Shown here: positions 16,115-23,557 of the stretch, one piece after another
How the letters are laid out: each line of letters begins with the position of its first letter
Position numbering within the stretch: position 1 is the first letter of the stretch
Assembly: GCA_020057225.1 (NCBI GenBank)
Contig: JAGVGH010000047.1
Location: 1 to 37,701, forward strand
Reading direction: 5' to 3'
DNA from: Desulfobacterales bacterium
GTDB taxonomy: Bacteria; Desulfobacterota; Desulfobacteria; Desulfobacterales; Desulfatibacillaceae
DNA length: 37,701 nt
Notes under the pieces: generated by a model
What the model saw: only the letters and a program-made list of their open reading frames with translations
Told to the model about the DNA's origin: nothing
Database searches by the model: none
Translations under genes and position numbers: made by a program

Positions 16115-17230
16115 ATGGCAGCCAACGTGTATTTCGCCAGTCTGCGCGCCCGAAGCGTCCGCCACAATAAGATCAGCAGCGTCAAGCGCCTGTTTGACGC
16201 CGCCGGTTTTGCCGGATTCCTGCGCGGGGAAGGACTCGTGGCAATCAAGACCCATGTGGGGGAACGCGGCAACGACACCTACATCAACCCGGTCTTTGTC
16301 CGGCAGGTGGTTGACCGTGTGAAGCGCGCGGGCGCCAAGCCCTTTGTCACCGACACCAACACCCTGTACCGGGGCGGACGCTCCAACGCGCCGGATCACA
16401 CCCTCACCGCCCTGGAGCACGGCTACACATTCGCCACCGTGGGCGCCCCCTTCATCGTGGCCGACGGACTCACCGGCGAAAACGCCGCGGACGTGGATGT
16501 GGGCCTGAAACACTTTTCCAGGGTTAAAATCGCCCGGGACATCGTTTGCGCCGACGCGCTCATCGTCCTTTCGCACTTCAAGGGCCACGAGCTTGCCGGA
16601 TTTGGCGGGGCTGTGAAGAACCTCGCCATGGGCTGCGCAAGCCGCATGGGCAAACAGGACCAGCACCGGGTCTCCATGCTGGTCAACGCGGACAACTGCA
16701 CGGGATGCGGAACCTGCGGGGAAAACTGTCCCGTGGGGGCGGCCCGGGTTCTGGACGGCAAATCGGTGATTGACCGGGAAACCTGCATCGGCTGCGGCGA
16801 GTGTCTTGCCATGTGCCCTGAAAAGTGCATCGAAATTGACTGGATAACCGATGTCTCCGAGTTCATGGAGCGCATGTGCGAATACGCGGCGGGCGCGGTC
16901 AGGACCAAGAAAGGCAAGACCGGGTTCATCAACTTCGTTATCAACGTCACACCGGACTGTGACTGCATCCCCTGGAGCGACACACCCATTGTCCCGGACG
17001 TGGGAATCCTGGCGTCCATTGATCCTGTGGCGCTGGACCAGGCCTGCCTGGACCTTGTCAACCGGCAGGCCGGGGTTGAAGGGTCCCTGCTCTCCAGGGG
17101 CCGCGAATCCGGCGCCGACAAATTCACAGGTCTTTGGAGCCACACCCGGTGCGAACTCCAGCTCAGTTACAGCGAAACCATCGGCCTCGGATCCAGGAAA
17201 TACAATCTGGCACGCCTGGACGAGGCATGA
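16115..17230 (+). CDS. DUF362 protein with two 4Fe-4S clusters
   Basis: This 371-residue protein starts at 16115 after AAAGGAGG. It has the DUF362 domain (GLVAIKTHVGERGNDTYINP at the start; CADALIVLSHFKGHELAGFGGAVKNLAMG in the middle). Two classical bacterial ferredoxin motifs are inserted: CTGCGTCGENCP (near 192-203) and CIGCGECLAMCP (near 223-234). The C-terminal part resumes DUF362 with DCDCIPWSDTPIVPDVGILAS. Members occur widely in anaerobes and are often called iron-sulfur proteins of unknown electron-transfer role. There is no signal peptide. Its neighbours downstream include a membrane barrel, but the hairpin at 17235-17260 separates the two. The fold call is firm; the redox partner is unknown. 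Confidence 0.9.
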   Translation: MAANVYFASLRARSVRHNKISSVKRLFDAAGFAGFLRGEGLVAIKTHVGERGNDTYINPVFVRQVVDRVKRAGAKPFVTDTNTLYRGGRSNAPDHTLTALEHGYTFATVGAPFIVADGLTGENAADVDVGLKHFSRVKIARDIVCADALIVLSHFKGHELAGFGGAVKNLAMGCASRMGKQDQHRVSMLVNADNCTGCGTCGENCPVGAARVLDGKSVIDRETCIGCGECLAMCPEKCIEIDWITDVSEFMERMCEYAAGAVRTKKGKTGFINFVINVTPDCDCIPWSDTPIVPDVGILASIDPVALDQACLDLVNRQAGVEGSLLSRGRESGADKFTGLWSHTRCELQLSYSETIGLGSRKYNLARLDEA

Positions 17231-17234
17231 CAAC

Positions 17235-17260
17235 GGCCGCGCCCTTTTAGCGGCGCGGCC
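17235..17260 (+). other. Perfect 9-bp GC-rich hairpin between DUF362 and barrel genes
   Basis: GGCCGCGCC (17235-17243) pairs perfectly with GGCGCGGCC (17252-17260) across an 8-nt loop (CTTTTAGC). There is no T-run, so it is more likely an mRNA-stabilising or attenuating stem than a full intrinsic terminator. Confidence 0.6.
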
Positions 17261-17284
17261 ATAACCGGTAAACGGGAGGAAACA

Positions 17285-18190
17285 ATGATGTGGTCCGGGA
17301 TTAAAAAGGCGGTGTTCCTGGCGGCCATGCTGGCGCTTTCCGCCGGTGCGGCGCAGGCGGCTGACGGCCATTACGTAAACGGTGTCGAGGGAATCAAGGC
17401 GGCGACCCTGCCTCCCCCGGGGGTGTACTGGAGGATATACAGCACCTATTACGGGGCGGGCGAGATTTTGGACAAAAACGGCGATGAAATCCCGGTGAAT
17501 TTTGACCTGGACGTGTTAGCTGTGGCCAACCGCTTTCTCTGGGTGACGCCGCTCAGAATTCTGGGAGGAGACTATTTCGCCGACCTGACCGCCCCTCTGG
17601 TGTGGACGGATCTGGACATGAAGCGTCTGAACGTTCACAGCGCCGAGGGCGGTTTTGGCGACCTGTGCGTCGAGCCCTTTGGACTGGCGTGGCACGGCCC
17701 CCAGTACGACCTTTCCCTGGGCGCGGCCGTGTACCTGCCCACCGGCAAATACGACATCAAAGAACCTGCCTCGCCCGGCAAAGACATGTACACGGGCATG
17801 TTCACCTTTGGCGGCACTCTCTACGCGGACACGGAGAAAACATGGTCCGCGTCGCTCCTGGCGCGGTACGAGACCCACTCGGAAAAAGACGAAACGAACG
17901 TGGAGCCGGGCGACGACTTCCATTTCGAGTGGGGACTTGCCAAAACCCTGGCGCAGACCTTTGACGTTGGCCTCGCGGGATACTGCCAGTGGCAGATTAC
18001 CGATGACGGAGGAACCGGTGTGACATGGGACGATTCCGTCCATGACCAGGCTTACGCCATCGGGCCCGAAGTGGCGAAATTTTTCCCGGAATCCAACACA
18101 GGTGTAAGCCTCAGGGCCTTGTGGGAGTTCGGGGTCGAGGACGCCACCCAGGGCAGCCTTGTAACCCTCACCATCAGCCAGGGTTTCTGA
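17285..18190 (+). CDS. Outer-membrane beta-barrel (SphA/phenol meta-pathway-like)
   Basis: This 301-residue protein has a signal peptide (basic start, AVFLAAMLALSAGAAQA|AD). Alternating beta-strand patterns fill the rest, ending in a C-terminal LVTLTISQGF with terminal Phe, the usual outer-membrane insertion signal. Phrases such as ATLPPPGVYWRIYSTYYGAGEI near the N-terminus, then LGGDYFADLTAPLVW and LYLPTGKYD-type text (here VYLPTGKYDIKEPASPGKDMYTGMFTFGGTLY), match the 'MetA-pathway phenol degradation/SphA' transporter-like family (COG4313). These are thought to be channels for hydrophobic compounds. It starts at ATG 17285 after GGGAGG; a second ATG follows at once. It is preceded by a hairpin and followed by REP sequences. 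Confidence 0.82.
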   Translation: MMWSGIKKAVFLAAMLALSAGAAQAADGHYVNGVEGIKAATLPPPGVYWRIYSTYYGAGEILDKNGDEIPVNFDLDVLAVANRFLWVTPLRILGGDYFADLTAPLVWTDLDMKRLNVHSAEGGFGDLCVEPFGLAWHGPQYDLSLGAAVYLPTGKYDIKEPASPGKDMYTGMFTFGGTLYADTEKTWSASLLARYETHSEKDETNVEPGDDFHFEWGLAKTLAQTFDVGLAGYCQWQITDDGGTGVTWDDSVHDQAYAIGPEVAKFFPESNTGVSLRALWEFGVEDATQGSLVTLTISQGF

Positions 18191-18231
18191 TTCTCTAATG
18201 TTTTTCCTAAGTCCGTTCCGATTGATGAAAC

Positions 18232-18273
18232 TGTCGGATGAACCTGCGCTTCGCGCGGAACCATCCGGCCTAC
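18232..18273 (-). repeat. Solitary REP-like hairpin with GTAG signature
   Basis: On the minus strand it starts GTAGGCCGGATGG, and CGGATG pairs with CATCCG around a GCGCGAAGCGC tip. This is the same unit as in the composite elements, but alone, 42 nt past the stop of the beta-barrel gene. A 5' GTAG tetranucleotide next to an imperfect palindrome is the hallmark of REP sequences handled by RAYT transposases. Confidence 0.75.
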
Positions 18274-18285
18274 ACAGGCTTTAGG

Positions 18286-18402
18286 GCAGGCTGTAAACGG
18301 CCCGTTTTTAGGGCAACTATCCGCGCAAAAACCGCGGACGATCAGGACATAGAATCTCAACGCCCTTCTCGGCGGGGCGCCCGGTTTAATGGCGCCCCGC
18401 CC
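18286..18402 (+). repeat. Structured intergenic repeat, family 3, copy B
   Basis: It begins TTTAGGGCAGGCTGTAAACG (18290 on), shared almost base for base with copy C. It continues through the hairpin core ACTATCCGCG...CGCGGACGAT and CAGGACATAGAATCTCAA, and ends in a perfect 11-bp GC stem, GGCGGGGCGCC/GGCGCCCCGCC (18371-18401). No T-run follows on either strand, so this stem may act as a structural rather than terminating element. The bases between here and 18470 show nothing else; 18633-18823 hold only a ribosome-binding site. Confidence 0.75.
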
Positions 18403-18470
18403 AAAAATCACCTGACCGCCTTGACACAGACGCGCGCTTCCTTTAGGATTCCCTCACGTTTTTCCAACGG

Positions 18471-18632
18471 GGTAATTGCAAAACTCTTAGAAACGACAAA
18501 TTTGAGGCAGGCCGGGTGGTTCCGCCCGAAGGGCAGGTTCACCCAACATCTTGGAATAATGGTATAATTGTTGGGTGAACCCGGGCCTCGCGGCCCGGAA
18601 CCGCCCAACCTACGCCTCATTTTGCAATTGCC
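18471..18632 (+). mobile_element. REP-containing composite element, copy 2
   Basis: About 162 bp, from GGTAATTGCAAAA (18471) to TTTTGCAATTGCC (18632). It contains the conserved arm TAGAAACGACAAATTTGAGG, REP hairpin a (GGGTGGTTCCGCCC...GGGCAGGTTCACCC), an AT-rich spacer (CTTGGAATAATGGTATAAT), and inverted REP hairpin b around GGGCCTCGCGGCCC. CAAC flanks both sides if two more bases are assigned to each end, a possible 4-bp target duplication. The spacer is identical to that of the cut copy at the right end of the window. Confidence 0.85.
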
Positions 18633-18823
18633 TCCAACATCTTCAAAACAACAACACAAAACCACGCTTCCACCAAGTCCTTAACGCGCCAAGACGCCAG
18701 CCGCCCTTGGGGGGCGTATCCGGATTTCCCTCCCAGGCATGGCCCGGTTTTACATCCCGGTTTTCATTCTCCGTCCACCTTGCTTGCTGCTTAACACAAC
18801 CTCATTACGGAAGGAGTCCTCCC

Positions 18824-21700
18824 ATGCGAAAAACTCACTGGCCCCAGCTTGTCCCTCTTGTCCTGGCCCTCGCGCTTGCCCTCTTGCTCGCTCCCTCCGC
18901 GGCAAACGCGGAGCCTGTTGGACCTCCCGACGCCCCTTGCTCCTTTGACTCCATTGTGGCCTTTGGCGACAGCCTCTCGGACTCCGGCAACAATTTAGCC
19001 GCTTCCGAGGGAACCTACCCCAGCCCCACCCAGTACTGGCAGGGCCGGTACTCCAACGGCAACGTCTGGGTCGAGCAGTTCGCCAATCTTATGGGTATCA
19101 CAGAGACCCAGCTTCTGCAGGACGCGCTGGCCGACCCTGAAAATTTCACGTTCGAGGACGTGCTCTTCAACAACGCCCACGGCGGGGCCAAGAGCGGGCA
19201 GGATCCGGAAGACGCGCCCCCGGACTTTCTGGACCAGCTTGCCACCTTTGAAGTCCTGACAGAGGGAACATTGCCCGACGACTCCCTGGTCACTGTCTGG
19301 ATCGGCGCCAACGATTTCCTCAACAACGACCAGCTCCAGACCCAGCAGGACATCGAGGCCGCGGTCAACGCGGCCATGCAAAACATTGGCGCCGGCCTCG
19401 CCACCCTGGCCAACACCTTTGATGCCGATTACATTCTGGTGGTCAACCTGCCTGACCTGGGCGCCACCCCCTTGAACAACAGCACCCCCGAGGGACAGGC
19501 CGGCGGACGCCAGCTTGCCCAAGCTTTCAACGGCGCCCTGGACCTCACGCTGGACCAGTTCGAGGCCAATTTCCCTAGGGTGCGTCTTTACCGCTACGAC
19601 GCGCTGGATCTCATTGACAACACGATCGCCAGCCCGGGCCGCTACGGCGAGTGCAACACCACCGATGCCGCCCTGCTTCAGGGTCTTGGCTTTGACCAGG
19701 CCGCAGGCTATCTCTTCTGGGACGGCGTCCACCCGACCACCCAGGCCCACGGCGTTATCGCCAACCAAATCTTCGGCCAAATCTTCATGGAGGACGCGCC
19801 GGAGGGAACCTCGTTCCACCGCGCCGCGGACGAGGAAAGCGTCATCTTCGGCGTTTCCGAAAACGTCGGCGCCATCACAAGCGTGTCCTCTCTTGACGCG
19901 GCGGCCTATCCTTCCGCCTCCCAGCCCAACAACATGTTTTTGGGTCTTGTGGAAATCGCGGCCACCCTGCCCGAGGGCCAAACAACGGCCCGTTTTGACA
20001 TCCACCTGCCCGATGGGATGGACGAGGACTATAGCTGGTTCAAGTATGTGGGCGGCGAGTATGTGGACTTCGTCCAGGTGTATGAAGACTCGGGGGGCGC
20101 GAACGGCGCCATCATCAGCGATGAGGGAATGACCGTCACCCTGGTCATCCAGGACAACGGTCCTTACGACACAGACCCCGCTGTCGGCTCTGTGCGCGAT
20201 CCCGGCGGTGTCGGCCACGAGGCTCCCCCGCACCTCGCCACGTTCGACAACATCGTGGCCTTTGGCGACAGCCTTTCCGATTCCGGCAACAACTTCGCCC
20301 TGAGCGAGGGGACCGAGCCAACCACCACAAATTACTGGCAGGGCCGGTATTCCAACGGCCAGGTGTGGGTGGAAGAGCTTGCCTCCCTGTTTGGCATCAC
20401 GAACACCTACCTTGCCGCCCAGCTCATGGCGGACCAGGAGCCCGAGGGTGACAGCCTGCTCTACAACTTCGCCTTTGGCGGCGCGGAAACCGGAGAGAAC
20501 AACAGCCCTCCCGGATTTATGAGCCAGCTTGTATGGTTGGGCGAGGGGCTGGGAATTCCCATCCCGGACAACAGTCTTGTAACGGTGTGGATTGGCGCCA
20601 ACGACTTTTTAGGCGAGGACTTCGACGGCTGGGGCGATGTTGACTACGCTGTCAACGAGGCTGTGGACGACATCTACGTCGGCCTCAGCATCCTTGTCGA
20701 GTTCCTGGACGCACAGTACATTCTCGTCAACAACCTTCCGGACCTGGGCGCCACCCCCATGTACAACCAGGATGAGGAAAGCGCCGCGGAAGGGCGTCAG
20801 ATGAGCCAGTATTTCAACATGGTACTGGCGGAAATGCTGGATGAGTTCCGTTTTGAGTATCCGGCGGTCCGCCTGTACGAGACAGATGTTTTCGCCCTCA
20901 TGGACAACATCCGGCAGTATCCCGACAAGCACGGCTTCACGGACACGGTGAACGCCGCGCTTTACCAGGGGTTGGGCTTTGACGAGGCTGAGGGCTACGC
21001 GTTCTGGGACGGCGTGCATCCAACATCCCAGGCCCACGGCGTTGTGGCGGCCCAGGCGTACGGCGACGTGGTGTTCCGCCTGCCCGAAGCCGACGCGACC
21101 TATGTCGAATCCAACGGAATCCAGACAGGCGTTCTCGCCGTGGTGGCCGAGTCCGGAACCCTCACGGGCTTTACCTATATTGACCCGGCCAACACCTCCC
21201 AGAGCGGACGCCCGGCGGGCCAGCCCTACGGCACCTTCCAGGTGGATGTCACGGCGCCTGGAGCGGGACAGGCCGTAACTTTGGTCTTCCACCTGCCCGC
21301 GGCGCTGTCGGCCGGCCAGTCCTGGTACAAATACACACCGGCTCTTGGCTGGGTGGATTTCACCAGCGTCTATCAGGCCACCGGCGGAGCGCAAGGCGCC
21401 CTGATAAGCGCGGACCGCAGGACAGTCGCGGTGACCATTCTTGACAACGGACAGTATGACTTGAATTCGCTCCCGGGCTTCGTGCGTGACCCCATGGCCG
21501 CTGGTGCGCCGCCAGGCGCCGCGGGCACGCCGGGATCCTCCGACGGCTTCTGCCTCATCGGCTCTGTGAGCGGGAAAACGCCTTCCAAGGGGGCCATGCC
21601 CCTTTCCCTGGCCTTGCTGCTTTTCTTTGCCGCTCTGGCGGTTTCTGAAAAAGCAGGACGCGGGAAAAGGAAGCAGGCCACCCGGTCCGCATTGTCTTGA
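18824..21700 (+). CDS. Secreted protein with two tandem GDSL esterase/lipase domains
   Basis: A 958-residue exported protein. The signal peptide is residues 1-29 (LALALALLLAPSAANA). GDSL domain 1 (about 40-325) has IVAFGDSLSDSGNN (nucleophile Ser), GAND and WDGVHPTTQAHG (Asp/His). A beta-rich 'choice-of-anchor U'-like segment follows (WFKYVGGEYVDF...DNGPYD...VRDPGG). GDSL domain 2 (about 470-760) repeats all blocks (IVAFGDSLSDSGNN, GAND, WDGVHPTSQAHG). A second anchor-U-like segment follows (SWYKYTPALGWVDF...RDP). The C-terminus has GFCLIGS, a hydrophobic helix (PLSLALLLFFAALAV) and a basic tail (KAGRGKRKQ), i.e. a tripartite sorting-type signal. Both domains keep Ser, Asp and His, so both look active as serine esterases/lipases. 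The start at 18824 follows AAGGAG. The gene is followed by its own terminator. Confidence 0.9.
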   Translation: MRKTHWPQLVPLVLALALALLLAPSAANAEPVGPPDAPCSFDSIVAFGDSLSDSGNNLAASEGTYPSPTQYWQGRYSNGNVWVEQFANLMGITETQLLQDALADPENFTFEDVLFNNAHGGAKSGQDPEDAPPDFLDQLATFEVLTEGTLPDDSLVTVWIGANDFLNNDQLQTQQDIEAAVNAAMQNIGAGLATLANTFDADYILVVNLPDLGATPLNNSTPEGQAGGRQLAQAFNGALDLTLDQFEANFPRVRLYRYDALDLIDNTIASPGRYGECNTTDAALLQGLGFDQAAGYLFWDGVHPTTQAHGVIANQIFGQIFMEDAPEGTSFHRAADEESVIFGVSENVGAITSVSSLDAAAYPSASQPNNMFLGLVEIAATLPEGQTTARFDIHLPDGMDEDYSWFKYVGGEYVDFVQVYEDSGGANGAIISDEGMTVTLVIQDNGPYDTDPAVGSVRDPGGVGHEAPPHLATFDNIVAFGDSLSDSGNNFALSEGTEPTTTNYWQGRYSNGQVWVEELASLFGITNTYLAAQLMADQEPEGDSLLYNFAFGGAETGENNSPPGFMSQLVWLGEGLGIPIPDNSLVTVWIGANDFLGEDFDGWGDVDYAVNEAVDDIYVGLSILVEFLDAQYILVNNLPDLGATPMYNQDEESAAEGRQMSQYFNMVLAEMLDEFRFEYPAVRLYETDVFALMDNIRQYPDKHGFTDTVNAALYQGLGFDEAEGYAFWDGVHPTSQAHGVVAAQAYGDVVFRLPEADATYVESNGIQTGVLAVVAESGTLTGFTYIDPANTSQSGRPAGQPYGTFQVDVTAPGAGQAVTLVFHLPAALSAGQSWYKYTPALGWVDFTSVYQATGGAQGALISADRRTVAVTILDNGQYDLNSLPGFVRDPMAAGAPPGAAGTPGSSDGFCLIGSVSGKTPSKGAMPLSLALLLFFAALAVSEKAGRGKRKQATRSALS

Positions 21701-21713
21701 CGGTGTGTGAAAC

Positions 21714-21753
21714 GCGGGGGAACGCCCGTATTCGGGTCTCCCCCGCTGTTTTT
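21714..21753 (+). terminator. Rho-independent terminator after the double-GDSL gene
   Basis: GCGGGGGA (21714-21721) pairs with TCCCCCGC (21739-21746) around a loop that holds a second small hairpin (CCCGTATTCGGG), followed by TGTTTTT. Confidence 0.85.
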
Positions 21754-21802
21754 CAGGACAAAAACCGGACCAAAATCCAGAACACTATGGGCCCGAAATC
21801 CG

Positions 21803-21831
21803 TTGACAAGGCGAGGGGTCTTTGGTAGCAT
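21803..21831 (+). promoter_or_regulatory. Promoter of the cytochrome c3 gene
   Basis: A perfect TTGACA (21803-21808) is followed after exactly 17 bp by TAGCAT (21826-21831). It lies directly behind the GDSL terminator and about 90 nt before the cytochrome start, so cytochrome c3 has its own transcript. Confidence 0.65.
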
Positions 21832-21929
21832 TCAGGGCCGTTTCAGGGGGTGCCCTTTCCTTGTCCCGGAAAGGGCTTGGAAACGGAACTGGCGGGAAAA
21901 ACAACCAAATTCTTAAGGAGAGAAGAACC

Positions 21930-22403
21930 ATGCGCAACAGCAAGTGGACCATTGGCGTAATCACGGCCGCGGCGGTGATGTTCCTGGCCGCCGGCCTTTA
22001 CGCCGCGGCGGCGCCGGACGTTATCCCGATGCAGACGGCGGGTTACGAGAAACACACCAAGGGCATTGTCCAGTTCACGCACAAAAAACACGCGACCGAC
22101 TACAAGGCCACCTGTGGCGACTGTCACCATGACGCCCAGGGCAAGCCCCTTGCGGCCCTCAAAGACGGCGACCCCGTCCAGAAATGCGTCGAGTGTCACA
22201 AAATAGTGGGCGAGATTCCCAAGGAAGCAAAGGCGGAACTCAAGAAGCAGAAACTCAGCAAGGAAGACATGGCCAAGAAAGAGCGTGAGTACCACGCCGA
22301 GGCTCTGCATGAGAACTGCCAGGGCTGCCACAAGGATTTCAACAAGAAAAACAACAGCAAGGCCGCTCCGACCACCTGCACCACCTGCCATCCCAAACAG
22401 TAA
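21930..22403 (+). CDS. Periplasmic class III tetraheme cytochrome c3
   Basis: This 157-residue protein has a signal peptide (RNSKWTIGVITAAAVMFLAAGLYAAA) and four CxxCH heme sites: CGDCH, CVECH, CQGCH and CTTCH. The spare histidines required for bis-His ligation are present, for example in VQFTHKKHATDYK. The layout (Val-Gln-Phe-x-His before heme 1, short CxxCH-only spacing) is that of cytochrome c3 of sulfate reducers, the periplasmic electron shuttle between hydrogenases/formate dehydrogenases and transmembrane redox complexes. An inserted Lys-rich stretch (about 98-125, KLSKEDMAKKEREYHAE) sits between hemes 2 and 3. It is translated from 21930 after AAGGAG. Its maturation would depend on the ResB/CcsA pair encoded at 33.7-36.0 kb. 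Confidence 0.95.
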   Translation: MRNSKWTIGVITAAAVMFLAAGLYAAAAPDVIPMQTAGYEKHTKGIVQFTHKKHATDYKATCGDCHHDAQGKPLAALKDGDPVQKCVECHKIVGEIPKEAKAELKKQKLSKEDMAKKEREYHAEALHENCQGCHKDFNKKNNSKAAPTTCTTCHPKQ

Positions 22404-22449
22404 CCCGGGTTGGCGGTATCCGCCCGCGGGCGGTTGGACGCTTTAAAAA

Positions 22450-22480
22450 GGGCGCCGGACGAAAGTCCGGTGCCCTTCTG
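22450..22480 (+). terminator. Terminator after cytochrome c3
   Basis: GGGCGCCGGAC (22450-22460) pairs with GTCCGGTGCCC (22465-22475) across a GAAA loop, with one G-T pair. The following T-stretch (TTCTGCCTT) is weak. It separates cytochrome c3 from the convergent patatin gene. Confidence 0.7.
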
Positions 22481-22512
22481 CCTTCCGGAAGACCCCGCGA
22501 AGCCCGGGAGAC

Positions 22513-23454
22513 TTAACCCCGGAGTTTTAATTTGGCGCACACCTCTTGAAGGACCGGTTTCTTGTTCTTTATTAAATCCGCGGCCTCTGACTTCAAGTTC
22601 ACGATATTACCTTTTGAAACATTGTCCATGTCATCGCTTGCTGTCTCAAGCCTTGTTTGAATTCGTACATGCATACCAGGAGAAAGCAGCAAATCCATCT
22701 GATAATTTGCCGCATCTGACATACCTCCAAACATGCAGCTCAATAAAGGTGAAAGCCACTCAATCTTTCCCCAATTGATAGCTTCTGAATAAGGTATCTT
22801 TCGTATCAAATCTCCTGTGCCTAAAGACAGCACGAAAAACTCTGATTCTTCAGGAAAAATTTTTTTCGTCTCAACATACGCCGAAACAGACGGTGTGTTT
22901 ATAAAAACGCCGCCATCAATAAGCGCTCTCTCTGTTCCATTTATTGAAACCAAAGCTGGCTCAAAATATGTTGGAGCTGCCGAAGTCGCACGGGCAACAT
23001 CTCGCATTAATATTGCCTTGTCTTCTTGCTTCCAGCTTTTAAAAAAGCGCGGAGCACGGTTTTCTATATCATAGCTTGTTACCAATGTTTTTGTTCTGCA
23101 CTCCCCGAGAACAGCATTCCCAAAATACTTCTCCAAAACCCCCTCAAGCCCTGCGTGTGGATATTTCTCATCCGCCAAACCAAAAACAGATGACACCCCT
23201 TTCCAGGGAGACCTGGGAAAAATCTTCTTCCCGTGTTCCTCGTAAATCCCCGCAAGCTCCATGGCCGTGTACGGCTTGCCTTTCTCCTTGCACTTTGAAA
23301 AGCCCAGAGCGAGGATTCCCCCGGTGGATGTCCCCGCCACAAGGTCAAAACTCTCCGAAACGGCCTTTCCCGTTTGTTGTTCGATGGCGTCAAGAACCAG
23401 CGCGGGAATGATTCCGCGGATGCCGCCTCCGTCAATGCTGAGTATGGTCTTCAT
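22513..23454 (-). CDS. Patatin-like phospholipase
   Basis: This 313-residue single-domain patatin has the oxyanion motif DGGGIRG (8-14), the nucleophile elbow GTSTGG (S43) and the catalytic Asp in DGG (D180). All parts of the Ser-Asp dyad are intact, so it should hydrolyse membrane phospholipids or other acyl esters. It begins without a signal peptide. In length and motif text it is close to CapV-type effectors of CBASS, but no cyclic-nucleotide synthase gene is nearby, so that function cannot be claimed. Most of the gene is clearly more AT-rich than its neighbours, unlike its first 200 bp; this suggests transfer from another background. The start at 23454 has AAAGGAAAA upstream. It lies 103 bp downstream of the activase gene on the same strand. 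Confidence 0.88.
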   Translation of the reverse strand: MKTILSIDGGGIRGIIPALVLDAIEQQTGKAVSESFDLVAGTSTGGILALGFSKCKEKGKPYTAMELAGIYEEHGKKIFPRSPWKGVSSVFGLADEKYPHAGLEGVLEKYFGNAVLGECRTKTLVTSYDIENRAPRFFKSWKQEDKAILMRDVARATSAAPTYFEPALVSINGTERALIDGGVFINTPSVSAYVETKKIFPEESEFFVLSLGTGDLIRKIPYSEAINWGKIEWLSPLLSCMFGGMSDAANYQMDLLLSPGMHVRIQTRLETASDDMDNVSKGNIVNLKSEAADLIKNKKPVLQEVCAKLKLRG

Positions 23455-23557
23455 TGTGTTTTCCTTTCACGCGTTGCGCGCCTGGGCCGCGCGGAACTTC
23501 CCCTTTGCGCCGTCCGGGCGGATGGATGGACAGGTTCCGCGCCGCCGCGGTTTTTTC

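Noticed and set aside
22513-23454. CBASS defence system
   Set aside because: Only the patatin is present; no CD-NTase, Cap2 or Cap3 gene in the window.
23491-23554. GCGCGGAAC/GTTCCGCGC inverted repeat followed by TTTTTT on the plus strand as a terminator
   Set aside because: The loop is about 40 nt, the T-run does not follow the stem directly, and no plus-strand gene precedes it.
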